Shown here piece by piece: positions 33,509 through 42,751 of a stretch of DNA of 64,000 nucleotides. Made by a program: the position numbers and the translations under genes. The notes beneath the pieces are model-generated. The model ran no database searches. It had not been told where the DNA came from and worked only from the letters and a program-made list of their open reading frames with translations. The stretch spans positions 159,305-223,304 of the forward strand of contig JAMXFF010000004.1 of the NCBI GenBank assembly GCA_025370845.1, read 5' to 3'. The DNA comes from Laspinema palackyanum D2a. GTDB lineage: Bacteria; Cyanobacteriota; Cyanobacteriia; Cyanobacteriales; Laspinemataceae. Each line of letters starts with the position of its first letter. Position 1 is the first letter of the stretch.

Positions 33509-35320
33509 CTAACGTCGTTTCCACCAGAACCCGGCAGCAGTCAGCAATCCAAATAAGGGCAAAAATCCCACAGCAGCCCACCCTAACTGTTGAGCTTGTT
33601 GTGGAGTCATCGAGATCCGACGATTCAAAACAGTTTTGGGCCGAATGGATAAGGTTTGCTCGTTTTGTTTGCTTAACCAGCTTACTGAATTGAGGAAAAC
33701 ATCTCCATTTAATTGCAATTGGAAGTTGCCATCAATTGCAAATTCGGAGTTGCCAATCACCACCAGTCGAGCTTCCCTTCGATTCGTTGCTTCGTCCGTT
33801 TCTGTTTCTGGAGTTGCTGCTTCTGGAGTTGCTTCGTCCGTTTCTGTTTCTGGAGTTGCTGTTTCTGGAGTTGCTGTTTCTGGAGTTGCTTCGTCCGTTT
33901 CTGTTTCTGGAGTTGCTGCTTCTGGAGTTGCTTCTGGAGTTGCTTCGTCCGTTTCTATTTCTGGAGTTACTGTTTCTGGAGTTACTGTTTCTGGAGTTTC
34001 TGTTTCTGGAGTTGCTGCTTCTGGAGTTGGAGTGTCAGTGGCGATCGCTCTTGTCTTGGCAACCCCCAAGGGGAGGGGACCGGGGCGATCGCGTTGAGGA
34101 TCGAACTTGAGGTCCGGGTCTTCTGGGGTGGACTCCGCCCAACTTTGCTCACCAGTCAGCAGCAGCGGCGTACTCTCGACCCCCTCCACATCACTGATCA
34201 GCAGGGGACGCGCTAAGGGATAGAACGAATAACCCCCTTGAAAGTCGCGGACAATCGGATGATCTCCATAATTGGTAATTAAAGGGGCCGCAGGGCCTAA
34301 TCCGACGAGTCCACCACTGCCGGAACTATCGATCGCAATGGTTTTATCCAGTTCGATTCCCCACTCTTTCAGCAAGGGATCGAGTCCGGGATTGGTATCC
34401 GGGTCGATCGCCACAAATAGGCTCCCCCCTTGTAGCAGATAGGTTTGTAAAGCTTGGACTTCCCGTGGGAATAAGGATTGTCTAGGTCCGGCAATCACCA
34501 CCACAGCGGCATCAGGGGGAACCCGAGGCAACCGCGCCAGGTTCAGGGGCTCAACCAGAAAATTCTTGTCCTGCAAACTGGCAACCGCTTGAGAGATAGC
34601 ACCTCGTCCCGCTTCTAAAGGGCGTTCTCCATGACCTTGGAGAACATATACCTTATAAATGCGATCGCTCGTAAACTGCTCTAAACTACTCGTTAGCCGA
34701 GCTTCCGAGAGGGACGAAGCGGAACTCACCGTCTGCACAAATTGCTGCCTTGTCCCATCCTCCGATGCCAGATAAACCTCGCCAAAACTTTGAACCCCAA
34801 ATTGCCGCGCCACCGTGGGTTGCCGTGAAGGATCCACATATTGAAAATCAAACAGATTGGGCGCTTGGCTGCGATAATTTTCCAGCAATTCCAGATCCCC
34901 TCGTTCAGGTTCCCCGGCGAACACCCAAACTTTAACAGGTTGAGGCAGATTTCGCACCAATTGTTGGCTTTGTGGGGCCAAAGTAAAGCGCTGATTTTCC
35001 GTTAAATCAAAGCGTTCTGTATAGCGAACCCCTAAAAAATTAATGAGCCCTAAAATCACCAGAACCGATGCCGTTGCGACGAAGGCATTAGTCCCCGCTT
35101 GTGCCGATCGCGGATTCCATCCACCTTCAGCATTTGTCAGCATCCACAACAGCCATAACACTAGGACCGTGACACCTGCAATCACCAGTCCACTGGTCAC
35201 AGGTTGCCATCCCGTCAAAAGTCCCGGAATGGCACCGCCGATGATTAGAAACAGTCCCAAATAGACTGCATATTTGAAATACTTGGTCAAGCCTCGGGGC
35301 TTTTTTTCAATGGTTTTCAT
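33509..35320 (-). CDS. GldG-like ABC transporter auxiliary membrane protein
   Basis: A 603-residue protein with two N-terminal membrane helices (KYAVYLGLFLIIGGAIPGLL and SGLVIAGVTVLVLWLLWML). A third follows near residues ~85-105, and one sits at the C-terminus (LGWAAVGFLPLFGLLTAAGFWW). Between them is the extracytoplasmic GldG/IFT52-like domain (FDLTENQRFTLAPQSQQLVRNLPQPVKVWVF, then YKVYVLQGHGERPL and GGSLFVAIDPDTNPGLDPLL). A Thr/Pro/Glu linker made of TPETETDEATPEAA-type repeats (about nt 33780-34040) interrupts it. The segment coding DPQRDRPGPLPLG overlaps a piece of the 53-bp repeat. In Bacteroidetes GldG forms an ABC complex with GldA/GldF for gliding; here the role is unknown. Confidence 0.88.
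   Translation of the reverse strand: MKTIEKKPRGLTKYFKYAVYLGLFLIIGGAIPGLLTGWQPVTSGLVIAGVTVLVLWLLWMLTNAEGGWNPRSAQAGTNAFVATASVLVILGLINFLGVRYTERFDLTENQRFTLAPQSQQLVRNLPQPVKVWVFAGEPERGDLELLENYRSQAPNLFDFQYVDPSRQPTVARQFGVQSFGEVYLASEDGTRQQFVQTVSSASSLSEARLTSSLEQFTSDRIYKVYVLQGHGERPLEAGRGAISQAVASLQDKNFLVEPLNLARLPRVPPDAAVVVIAGPRQSLFPREVQALQTYLLQGGSLFVAIDPDTNPGLDPLLKEWGIELDKTIAIDSSGSGGLVGLGPAAPLITNYGDHPIVRDFQGGYSFYPLARPLLISDVEGVESTPLLLTGEQSWAESTPEDPDLKFDPQRDRPGPLPLGVAKTRAIATDTPTPEAATPETETPETVTPETVTPEIETDEATPEATPEAATPETETDEATPETATPETATPETETDEATPEAATPETETDEATNRREARLVVIGNSEFAIDGNFQLQLNGDVFLNSVSWLSKQNEQTLSIRPKTVLNRRISMTPQQAQQLGWAAVGFLPLFGLLTAAGFWWKRR
33779..34040 (-). repeat. Minisatellite coding Thr/Pro/Glu linker in the GldG-like gene
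   Basis: Units TCTGGAGTTGCT, TCTGGAGTTACT and CGTCCGTTTCTGTT (plus strand) alternate over about 260 bp. On the minus strand they encode TPEAATPETETDEA repeats. The unit length keeps the frame. Confidence 0.85.
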
Positions 35321-35484
35321 GGTTAGGGAGAAGCAATCAACTGTTGTGTGGGCGGGAGTTTTTTATCATTCTTCTCTGAGAAAAAGCGAGTCGATTATTG
35401 CAGTTCTAACTCCCTTTTTTCCTTAAAAAATTCAGAAAAATCCCGGAAGTAATCGAACCCGTCTCAGGGTTAAAATCCGAGAGA

Positions 35485-36297
35485 TTAACTCCGTTGGAAG
35501 CGCAAAGCATCAATAGACTGAGCGGTGAGAAAAATTCCCAAAACCACATAACTGGCCAATAAAATGATACTACTGGTATCCAAAGTGCCGCGAATCAGGT
35601 TGGTGTAATGTTTGAGAATCGATAAATGCTCTAAAACACTCCCGACTGGTCCGCCAATGGCTTGAGCGACCACATCGATCGCCCACAAAAACAGCACCAA
35701 TACAAAGGTGAGGATAGCCGCTAAAATTGTACTATCGGTCAAAGACGAAATAAACATTCCCAGGGAAAGCACGGTAGTCGCTAACAAAATTAAGCCAAAA
35801 TGGGCCAGCAGGGGAACTGCCAGGGGCATTGGTGGGGTAGCCGCATTCAATGCGATGATTTGGAGGACCATTAACGGTAAAATCATCGTGATATAAAACG
35901 TCACCACTCCCAGCAGTTTGCCCGTTGCTACCGCCCAATTTGTGATGGGAGAAGTTGCTAGTAATTCCAGGGTTCCGCGCTTGCGTTCTTCGGCATACAG
36001 TCCCATCGACAACATCGGCAGGATGAATAAAGAGAGGGAACCAATGGTTTGCAAAAATTGTTGTAAGAATTCGTAAGGCACATCGAAGGGCGGAATCGGA
36101 ATTCCCATTTGTTGTCCTTGGGCATCCATCATCGCCACTTGTTGAATCAAGCCCTGATCGCCGAGTAACATGGCGACAAAAAACAAGCCGGAAATGAACC
36201 AAAAAAACCCAGCAATTAAATAGGCTAAAGGGGAGATGAAATAACTCTGTAGCTCCTTGCGATAAATAGCCACAATATTGGCAACAATCGTTCCCAT
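35485..36297 (-). CDS. ABC-2 type transporter permease (GldF-like)
   Basis: A 270-residue membrane protein with six predicted helices, beginning LQSYFISPLAYLIAGFFWF, as in GldF/NosY-type permeases. Motifs AEERKRGTLELLATSPITNW and the segments between (GLYAEERKRGTLELL) are the conserved ABC-2 coupling region. It starts one base after the ATPase stop (zero gap), so the two are translationally linked, and it is followed by the GldG-like gene after 164 bp. Transport substrate unknown. Confidence 0.92.
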   Translation of the reverse strand: MGTIVANIVAIYRKELQSYFISPLAYLIAGFFWFISGLFFVAMLLGDQGLIQQVAMMDAQGQQMGIPIPPFDVPYEFLQQFLQTIGSLSLFILPMLSMGLYAEERKRGTLELLATSPITNWAVATGKLLGVVTFYITMILPLMVLQIIALNAATPPMPLAVPLLAHFGLILLATTVLSLGMFISSLTDSTILAAILTFVLVLFLWAIDVVAQAIGGPVGSVLEHLSILKHYTNLIRGTLDTSSIILLASYVVLGIFLTAQSIDALRFQRS

Positions 36298-37404
36298 TTA
36301 GTTTTCTTCTCCTTCTTTTTCTTGTTCGGTTTCGGCTTCTTCAATCACCTCAGCATCGGCGATCGCCTCTTCATCAGTTTCCTCTGGCACCGATCCACCG
36401 GAAAGCACCAAATCGGACTCCGCATCTGACTCCACAATCGTTTCCTCCGTCGTCAGTTGCAGGAATAGATCTTCCAAACTCGCTTGGGTGCGGCGCATCT
36501 CATGCACCCGAAATCCCCTCGTCACCAACTGAGTAATGATTTCGGGACCGGGTTCCGTCCCCGGTTCTGCGATCGCCCGAATCTTGCGCCGAGAAGGGGG
36601 CAACTTCTGATCCGAGACCCATTCTGCCGATCGCACTGCGGGTAATTCTTCTAGGGTTTTGAGAACCTGAACCCCATCTTCAACCTCATCCCGAGGTTCT
36701 GCCATCTCCCCTTCCAATTCATAGGAACTCCCCCCCGTGAGTTGCACCATCAACTCATCCGGGGAACCCGTTGCCACCACTTGACCCCGATTAATAATCG
36801 CCACGCGGCTACAGGTCATGCTGACTTCCGGCAAAATATGGGTAGATAAAATAATCGTATGGTCTCCCGCCAAACTTTTAATCAGATTCCGCACCTCAAT
36901 GATTTGCCGGGGATCCAAACCCACCGTCGGTTCATCCAAAATAATCACCGGAGGGTCATGGACGATCGCCTGAGCAATTCCCACCCGTTGGCGAAACCCC
37001 TTAGACAGCTTGCGAATCAGAACCGATCGCTTTTCTTCCAGATTGCAACGCTTGAGCGCCCAATTCACCCGTTCTGGGCGATCGCCGGGGCGCACTTGTT
37101 TCAGTCGCGCCACAAAATGCAAAAATCCCTCCACCGTCATATCGGGATATAAAGGAGGCGTCTCCGGCAGATAACCAATCCGTTGCCGCACTGCCATCGA
37201 ATCTTCATGGACCTCATAACCTGCCACCTTGGCGGTGCCGCTATTGGCGGGTAAATACCCCGCCAAAATCCGCATCGTCGTGGTTTTGCCTGCACCATTA
37301 GGACCGAGAAATCCTAAAATTTCCCCAGGCTCCACCGTAAAGGTGACATCCTGAATGGCTGGTGTCGAGCCATAAATTTTGCTCAGATGCTCAACTTCAA
37401 TCAT
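36298..37404 (-). CDS. ABC transporter ATP-binding protein (GldA-like)
   Basis: A 368-residue ATPase. Walker A is GFLGPNGAGKTTTMRIL, the signature is LSKGFRQRVGIAQAI, and Walker B is VIILDEPTVGLDP, with the H-loop in ILSTHILPEVS. The last ~80 residues form a C-terminal extension with a Glu/Asp-rich acidic tail (ending EEAETEQEKEGEEN) not needed for ATP hydrolysis. It is the first gene of a four-gene minus-strand operon with the GldF-like, GldG-like and DUF4340 genes. The complex sits on the inner face of the membrane; whether it moves a substrate or supports motility is not known. Confidence 0.94.
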   Translation of the reverse strand: MIEVEHLSKIYGSTPAIQDVTFTVEPGEILGFLGPNGAGKTTTMRILAGYLPANSGTAKVAGYEVHEDSMAVRQRIGYLPETPPLYPDMTVEGFLHFVARLKQVRPGDRPERVNWALKRCNLEEKRSVLIRKLSKGFRQRVGIAQAIVHDPPVIILDEPTVGLDPRQIIEVRNLIKSLAGDHTIILSTHILPEVSMTCSRVAIINRGQVVATGSPDELMVQLTGGSSYELEGEMAEPRDEVEDGVQVLKTLEELPAVRSAEWVSDQKLPPSRRKIRAIAEPGTEPGPEIITQLVTRGFRVHEMRRTQASLEDLFLQLTTEETIVESDAESDLVLSGGSVPEETDEEAIADAEVIEEAETEQEKEGEEN

Positions 37405-37896
37405 GAACGGATATTGTGCGCGTTTTTTCTAACCAATGATTAATAATAGACAAGATATTCCCCAGGGGTAAGGACCCCACGGAGATCCGAGCGATCGATT
37501 CCTTGGAACCTCATCGCGAATTCCTAGGGTTTTAATCCGATTCAAGAGGACTGAGCGTAGATTCTCTGGGGTTTCAACCCATTGCAGTGGGGTGAATTCG
37601 TCACAGACCGGGGGGCCAAAGTCCAGAAAGTTACCCTATAGAATAGCTTGTTCAAAGGGACAATCAGGGGAGTGTCATACCCCCTCACCCAAAAAGCGGA
37701 TTAACCCTTGCACGAGGCGAAAACAATCGTTGTGCCAATTCCACTTGTGACCGTCCTCCTCCCTATCCTCCAGAATGCGCTTCGTACAGTGTAAACATAA
37801 TCGGACGACCAAGGACGATGTAACGGGCTTGGGCTTCATAACCTACCACCCTTTCCGGCGATCGGTGCCATTACCAACCCGCTGGGTGCGCTATCG
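37405..37896. other. Divergent intergenic region
   Basis: About 490 bp between the divergent GldA-like gene and the SLH-domain gene. I see no gene, hairpin of note or repeat here. It must contain promoters in both directions, but I could not assign -10/-35 elements with confidence. Confidence 0.5.
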
Positions 37897-40047
37897 ATGA
37901 CCCTATCTAATGCCCAACAATCCGCCCCCATTTCCCTTGGTGTGACCCGGTTTTTACCAGCAAATACTCAGGAATTCTCATCAATTATGGCTACATTTTA
38001 CGTCGATCCTACCAACGGAAACGATTCTGCTGCCGGTACCCAAGTGGCTCCTTTGAAAACCCTCGCCGCAGCCTTGGTTAAATCCACTTCCGGCACCACA
38101 ATCAAGTTAGCCAACGGCTCCTATACCACAACATCAGGGGAAAAATTCCCCCTCGTGGTTAAAGCTGGCGTGACCCTGGTTGGTGATGAAGCCACTAAAG
38201 GGAAAACCATCATCATCCAAGGGGGTGGTACAAAGACTATGGGCAATTGGCCCAGCCAGAATATCACGATGTATCTGGAAGAAGGGGCCCAACTGCGCGG
38301 CGTCACGGTCACGAACCCTGGTACTTCTGGGGTCGGGGTGTGGATCCACGGCGTCGCTGCCACGATCGCCAATAGCACCTTATCTAAGTCCAGTCGCGAA
38401 GGCGTCTTCGCCAGTGGTATCGCCAAACCCACCATCCTCACCAACGTCTTCTCCGAAAATACGGGCAACGGGATGTCATTCGTTGACAATGCCAAAGGGG
38501 AAGTGCAAAATAACGTCTTTCAAAAAACGGGCTTTGGCTTAACCATCGGCTATCAGTCAGCCCCTTTGCTCAAAGATAACCACATTCTGGAAAATCGCAC
38601 CGGGTTAGTCATTAATGGTGACGCCAGTCCCGTTCTTCGCAACAATCTCATCGAAAAGAACGAGCAAGACGGCATCACCGTGACCAATAATGCCAAAGTG
38701 GACCTAGGGACGGCTGAAGACCCCGCCGGTAACACGATTAAAACCAACGGGCAGTATGATGTCCAAAACGTCAGTACCCAGAAAATTCTCAGTGTCGGCA
38801 ATACACTGAGTGTGACCACAGTCAAAGGTGATATCGAGTTTGTCGCCAGCACTGTTGATCCAGACGGTGAGCAACCCACCACAAGCTTAAAGGATATTGC
38901 CGGTCACTGGGCCGCACCTTTTATCACCGCAATGGTCGGGAAAGGCTTGATTGCTGGGTTCCCCGATGGCACATTTAAGCCAGAAGAGAAGCTGACTCGC
39001 GCTCAATATGCGGCGATCGTGGCGAAAGCGTTTAATGAAACCTTGAGTAGTACCACGACGAACTTTACCGATGTCGCCAGTGATTTCTGGGGCAAAGAGG
39101 CGATCGTCAAAGCCAACCGTATGGGCTTTATCGCCGGATTCCCGGATGTGACGTTCCGTCCCAATGACAATTTGACTCGGGTCCAGGCCCTGGTTTCTTT
39201 AGCCAGTGGGTTGAAACTCAGTGACGGGGATGCAGCGACCCTCGGATATTACACCGATCGCGCTCAAATCCCCAGCTATGCTACCGATGCCGTGGCGATC
39301 GCCACAGAAAAAGGGATGGTGGTAAACTATCCCAATCTCAAGGAACTCAATCCGATGCGGGAAATCACCCGCGCTGAAGTCGCGGCGATTATTTACCAAG
39401 GCTTAGTCGTCAAAGGACTCGCCACCGCGATTACTTCCACTCACATCGTCGCTTCCGATGTCAAATCCCAGCCTTTGAGCGATATTGCCGGTCACTGGGC
39501 CGAGCAATTCATTCTCGGCTTATACAACGCCGGAGCAGTCGGGGGCTATCCTGATGGCACCTTCAAGCCCGATGACAAAATGACCCGGGCGCAATATGCC
39601 GCCTTACTCACGAAAGCCTTAAATCCCCCAGTTAAACGGGATGCGGCCACATTTAAAGATGTTGCCGAAGATTTCTGGGGCTACGTCGCCGTCCAAACCG
39701 CCTATAAGAGCGGATTTATCTCCGGCTTCCCCGATAACACCTTTAAGCCGACTGACAATGTTCAGCGTGCACAGGTGATTGTGTCCCTCGTCAATGGACT
39801 CGGTTTATCCGGTGGGACTGCAGAGAGCTTAACTAAATTTAGCGATCGCACCAGCATTCCCGACTATGCCAAGGAGGAAGTGGCAACTGCCCTCGCCAAG
39901 GAATTGATTGTGAGCTATCCCAGCGCTGACAAACTCGAACCCACTCGCGATGCCACCCGCGCCGAAGTCGCTGTGATGATTTATCAAGCCTTAGTCAACG
40001 GCAATAAAATTGCGGCGATCGACTCTCAATATATCCTCTCCGCCTAA
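37897..40047 (+). CDS. DUF1565 beta-helix protein with six SLH domains
   Basis: A 716-residue protein. The N-terminal half is a DUF1565/right-handed parallel beta-helix repeat region (ATFYVDPTNGNDSAAGTQVAPLKTL, then VTVTNPGTSGVGVWIHG and repeated NxF/SPxLRNN units), typical of polysaccharide-binding or lyase-like folds. The C-terminal half has six SLH modules in two triplets, starting at residues 331 (LKDIAGHWAAPF) and 527 (LSDIAGHWAEQF), 196 residues apart. SLH modules normally bind cell-wall polysaccharide, so the protein is likely on the cell surface. No signal peptide is evident at ATG 37897 or at the second Met (MATFYV, 37987); export by a non-Sec route is possible. A strong terminator follows. 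Confidence 0.92.
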   Translation: MTLSNAQQSAPISLGVTRFLPANTQEFSSIMATFYVDPTNGNDSAAGTQVAPLKTLAAALVKSTSGTTIKLANGSYTTTSGEKFPLVVKAGVTLVGDEATKGKTIIIQGGGTKTMGNWPSQNITMYLEEGAQLRGVTVTNPGTSGVGVWIHGVAATIANSTLSKSSREGVFASGIAKPTILTNVFSENTGNGMSFVDNAKGEVQNNVFQKTGFGLTIGYQSAPLLKDNHILENRTGLVINGDASPVLRNNLIEKNEQDGITVTNNAKVDLGTAEDPAGNTIKTNGQYDVQNVSTQKILSVGNTLSVTTVKGDIEFVASTVDPDGEQPTTSLKDIAGHWAAPFITAMVGKGLIAGFPDGTFKPEEKLTRAQYAAIVAKAFNETLSSTTTNFTDVASDFWGKEAIVKANRMGFIAGFPDVTFRPNDNLTRVQALVSLASGLKLSDGDAATLGYYTDRAQIPSYATDAVAIATEKGMVVNYPNLKELNPMREITRAEVAAIIYQGLVVKGLATAITSTHIVASDVKSQPLSDIAGHWAEQFILGLYNAGAVGGYPDGTFKPDDKMTRAQYAALLTKALNPPVKRDAATFKDVAEDFWGYVAVQTAYKSGFISGFPDNTFKPTDNVQRAQVIVSLVNGLGLSGGTAESLTKFSDRTSIPDYAKEEVATALAKELIVSYPSADKLEPTRDATRAEVAVMIYQALVNGNKIAAIDSQYILSA

Positions 40048-40126
40048 GCAGTTTAGCACCCAGGGTGGAGCTATTCACTCCACCTCGGTCTTCATTTGCT
40101 CCTGGCACGTCTTCTAACTCCTTGAG

Positions 40127-40153
40127 GGGTGGGCAAAAGCCCACCCTTTTTTG
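40127..40153 (+). terminator. Intrinsic terminator of the SLH-domain gene
   Basis: A perfect 8-bp stem, GGGTGGGC (40127-40134) and GCCCACCC (40139-40146), with an AAAA loop, is followed by six T residues. It is oriented for the plus strand and lies 80 bp after the stop. Confidence 0.92.
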
Positions 40154-40194
40154 TATTTAAGGCTGTAGAAACTGTCCTGTCCAGTCATGACTGG

Positions 40195-41814
40195 TCATCC
40201 GTTACAATAGCGGCGTTTCATTCCCAAACCCGAAACACCCAATAGGACTAATCCGGCGATCGCAGAAGGTTCGGGAATCTTACGCGCCGTCTCCCCTTCA
40301 TCCGTCATAACTGGAGGAATCACCTCCGGGTTAACAATGACAACGGGTTCCATGTTCTCCATCTCCACCGGAGGAATTACAATCGGGTCCAGAATCGCCA
40401 CCTCTTCCGTCTCCTCACTCTCTTCCGTCTCCTCACTCTCTTCCGTCCCCTCACTCTCCACCGGAGAAATTACAATCGGGTCCAGAATCGCCACCTCTTC
40501 CGTCTCCTCACTCTCTTCCGTCTCCTCACTCTCCACCGGAGAAATTACAATCGGGTCCAGAATCGCCACCTCTTCCGTCTCCTCAGTTTCCTCTGGGCCT
40601 TTTGTATCTAAAGCCACATCCACCATTGAGAGTCCTAGGGCTTCTACCATGCTTCCATTGAGGATGCGTTGTTCATCCACCTTGTCAAACAGGCCAAATC
40701 CTCCTGTATAATCCCACATCGCCCAGCCGATATCGTATTCCTCTAAAGTCGTTCGCACATCATAAATCCACGACACCCGGTCTTCCTCCTGGACAAAATT
40801 TCGATAAACGCCGAACTCATTCGCCGTCAGACGAACATTATGTTCTGTCGCCCATGCCGCAGCGAGTCCGATCCGGGCTTTGATTTTATCGGCATTCCAC
40901 TGTTCATCGCAATAGGACTCGGCGACGTGCCGTAAGTCTTCATCGGTCATTCGCAGGATCACCGCATCACATTCGACTTGATTATAGGGATAGGGTAGAT
41001 CCAAAACCAGATTAAAGTGTTCGTCGATCCAGTCAGCGCCTTGATGGGTAAAGGTCATCGGTTCGTAGAAGTGGAAATTATAGACCACATTGGGATCGGC
41101 AACTGGAGTGATCTTCCGCAATCCGTCAATGCCACTCCAATCATATCCCGTGGCGATCGCCGTATGCTCAGGCGCACCGGACCGAAATGCACCTAAAATC
41201 TCCCCCTGAACCCAATCCCATCGTTTGACTGGATCGACATCTTCCAGTGCAAAGAAGTTAAAAGAGGGTTCATTGAGCACTTCTAAAAATAGGAAATCGG
41301 GATCCCGGGGACTGAGATGTTGTGCTAATGTACCCGCAAACTGGACAAATGTATCAACAAACTCATCATCCCTGGCCAAATATTCTTTAAACTCATCGTT
41401 GGCTTGCAAATCCACAATCACCCCTAAATCTCGTTCCAGGATGCGATCGAGGGCTGAATCTAAGTAGCCCAAATATTCTACATTGAGTGATTCGGGATTG
41501 CTCAAGTCCATCAGCAGCGCCGGATCTACCGGGAGGCGAACGTGCTGGAATCCCAAATCCCCCAGCAAATCGAGGTCATCATCGCTGATAAAGTTTTCCA
41601 TGTGAAACGGATTGTAAGTCTCACTTTGAGCAAACCAGTGACTTAAATTGATCCCCTGAGTGAGACGATCTAAGCGGGTTTCTAAAGGACTTTCCCCATC
41701 GGGTAGGCTGGATGTGGTTAAATCAGCATGAGCTGGACTCGCTGGAGCGATGGAAAACGAACTGATGCTCAACCCAGCTAGGGCGAAAAACTGTAATAGT
41801 TTGCCTGAATTCAT
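40195..41814 (-). CDS. Family 5 glycoside hydrolase with acidic repeats and PEP-CTERM anchor
   Basis: A 539-residue secreted enzyme of the GH5 (endoglucanase/mannanase-like) fold. A signal peptide covers residues ~1-30 (LLQFFALAGLSISSFSIAPASPAHA). The acid/base Glu182 sits in EVLNEPSF and the nucleophile Glu333 in LTANEFGVY. GINLSHWFAQSE and FQHVRLPVDP are other family motifs. The C-terminal ~130 residues are Glu/Thr/Ser repeats (EETEESEETEEVAILDPIVI). A PEP-CTERM signal follows (IPEPSAIAGLVLLGVSGLG, then KRR), a sorting signal read by exosortase in bacteria that make exopolysaccharide. Substrate undetermined. It converges with the SLH gene. Confidence 0.9.
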   Translation of the reverse strand: MNSGKLLQFFALAGLSISSFSIAPASPAHADLTTSSLPDGESPLETRLDRLTQGINLSHWFAQSETYNPFHMENFISDDDLDLLGDLGFQHVRLPVDPALLMDLSNPESLNVEYLGYLDSALDRILERDLGVIVDLQANDEFKEYLARDDEFVDTFVQFAGTLAQHLSPRDPDFLFLEVLNEPSFNFFALEDVDPVKRWDWVQGEILGAFRSGAPEHTAIATGYDWSGIDGLRKITPVADPNVVYNFHFYEPMTFTHQGADWIDEHFNLVLDLPYPYNQVECDAVILRMTDEDLRHVAESYCDEQWNADKIKARIGLAAAWATEHNVRLTANEFGVYRNFVQEEDRVSWIYDVRTTLEEYDIGWAMWDYTGGFGLFDKVDEQRILNGSMVEALGLSMVDVALDTKGPEETEETEEVAILDPIVISPVESEETEESEETEEVAILDPIVISPVESEGTEESEETEESEETEEVAILDPIVIPPVEMENMEPVVIVNPEVIPPVMTDEGETARKIPEPSAIAGLVLLGVSGLGMKRRYCNG

Positions 41815-42549
41815 GGAACCTCTTAGTAGTAGATGTCACGAGTAGTTGAATGCTCTTTGTGCCCATAACCCTCGGCGGAAGTTAGTTATTAGAGAGAGGT
41901 CGGGAGATAGGGGGCTATCCTTTTCATTCTCTAAAAAAGGGATATCACTTTTTAAAGTCATGTAAATCCTAGGTTTTATCCAGCAACAAATTGATTAAGG
42001 TTGCCGTCAAAACTTGGGGATTCAAAAAATTGTTTATTTCCGCTTGTATCAGAGGGAAGGCCGTAACTATAGCGACTTTAAATGATTTGGTAAGAATTTT
42101 AAACCCCAGCAGAGAAAATTCTTTAAAACTTTATATTCTCTTTGCAAAAAATTTAATTTAATTTACTAAAATTAATGCCTTTAGATAGAGGAATTATTTG
42201 TACAAATGAGCATTCAAATTCCTCACTTAATTATTGCTAATATTTGGATTTGTCCCGCGCTTGCTACTTTTCCAGCAATTTTAAGGAGAGGGTAATCTAT
42301 CTATAGAGATAGAATTGTTCATTTCAATGAAGCCATTCTCTAACTTTAGACCTATTCCTGACGATTTAGTTGGGAATAAATGAATTTTCTGGAATCCAGG
42401 GAGTTATCACCGGCTCGTTCCGACTGAGGAGGAATGGCTCCTACTTTTCTGGGAGCGAACTCCCAAAGAGTAGAGACAACTGATTGAGAGGAGTAATGGC
42501 CGGTTAGAAATTTTTATACTTCTCATAAGCGCAGCGACGATCGTCGGAC
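41815..42549. other. AT-rich intergenic region
   Basis: About 735 bp upstream of the GH5 gene. No gene or RNA gene is recognisable. Long AT-rich runs such as TTTAATTTAATTTACT lie near 42150. The GH5 promoter must lie here, but no element can be named. Confidence 0.45.
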
Positions 42550-42676
42550 CATCTCAAGCAACAACCCCTGGGGGTTACAACCCTTTAGCTTAAGAGCTGC
42601 GAGTCGGTTTTCATCAACCGACTTGAGGGGGTAGGCCGCCAACGTTTAAACCCCCAGGGGTGTTGAGCTTGAGATG
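42550..42676. repeat. 127-bp inverted-repeat (MITE-like) element
   Basis: The ends CATCTCAAGCAACAACCCCT and AGGGGTGTTGAGCTTGAGATG are inverted copies with a few differences, extending through ACCCCTGGGGGTT and AACCCCCAGGGGT. An internal hairpin AGTCGGTTTTCATCAACCGACT sits in the middle. It is followed by GCGGGGGATTGATCCCCCGC (42681-42700), a perfect stem-loop. It has no coding capacity and lies beside the end of pepA. Confidence 0.8.
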
Positions 42677-42751
42677 TTAGGCGGGGGATTGATCCCCCGC
42701 TGGTTGTTGCTCATGAATCGGGAGTTTCTAACCCGAAGAACCGGGAACCGA

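Noticed and set aside
33636..34216. Plus-strand frames opposite the GldG-like linker
   Set aside because: Antisense shadows of the Thr/Pro/Glu repeat; low-complexity Ser/Val/Gly or Phe/Cys/Trp peptides.
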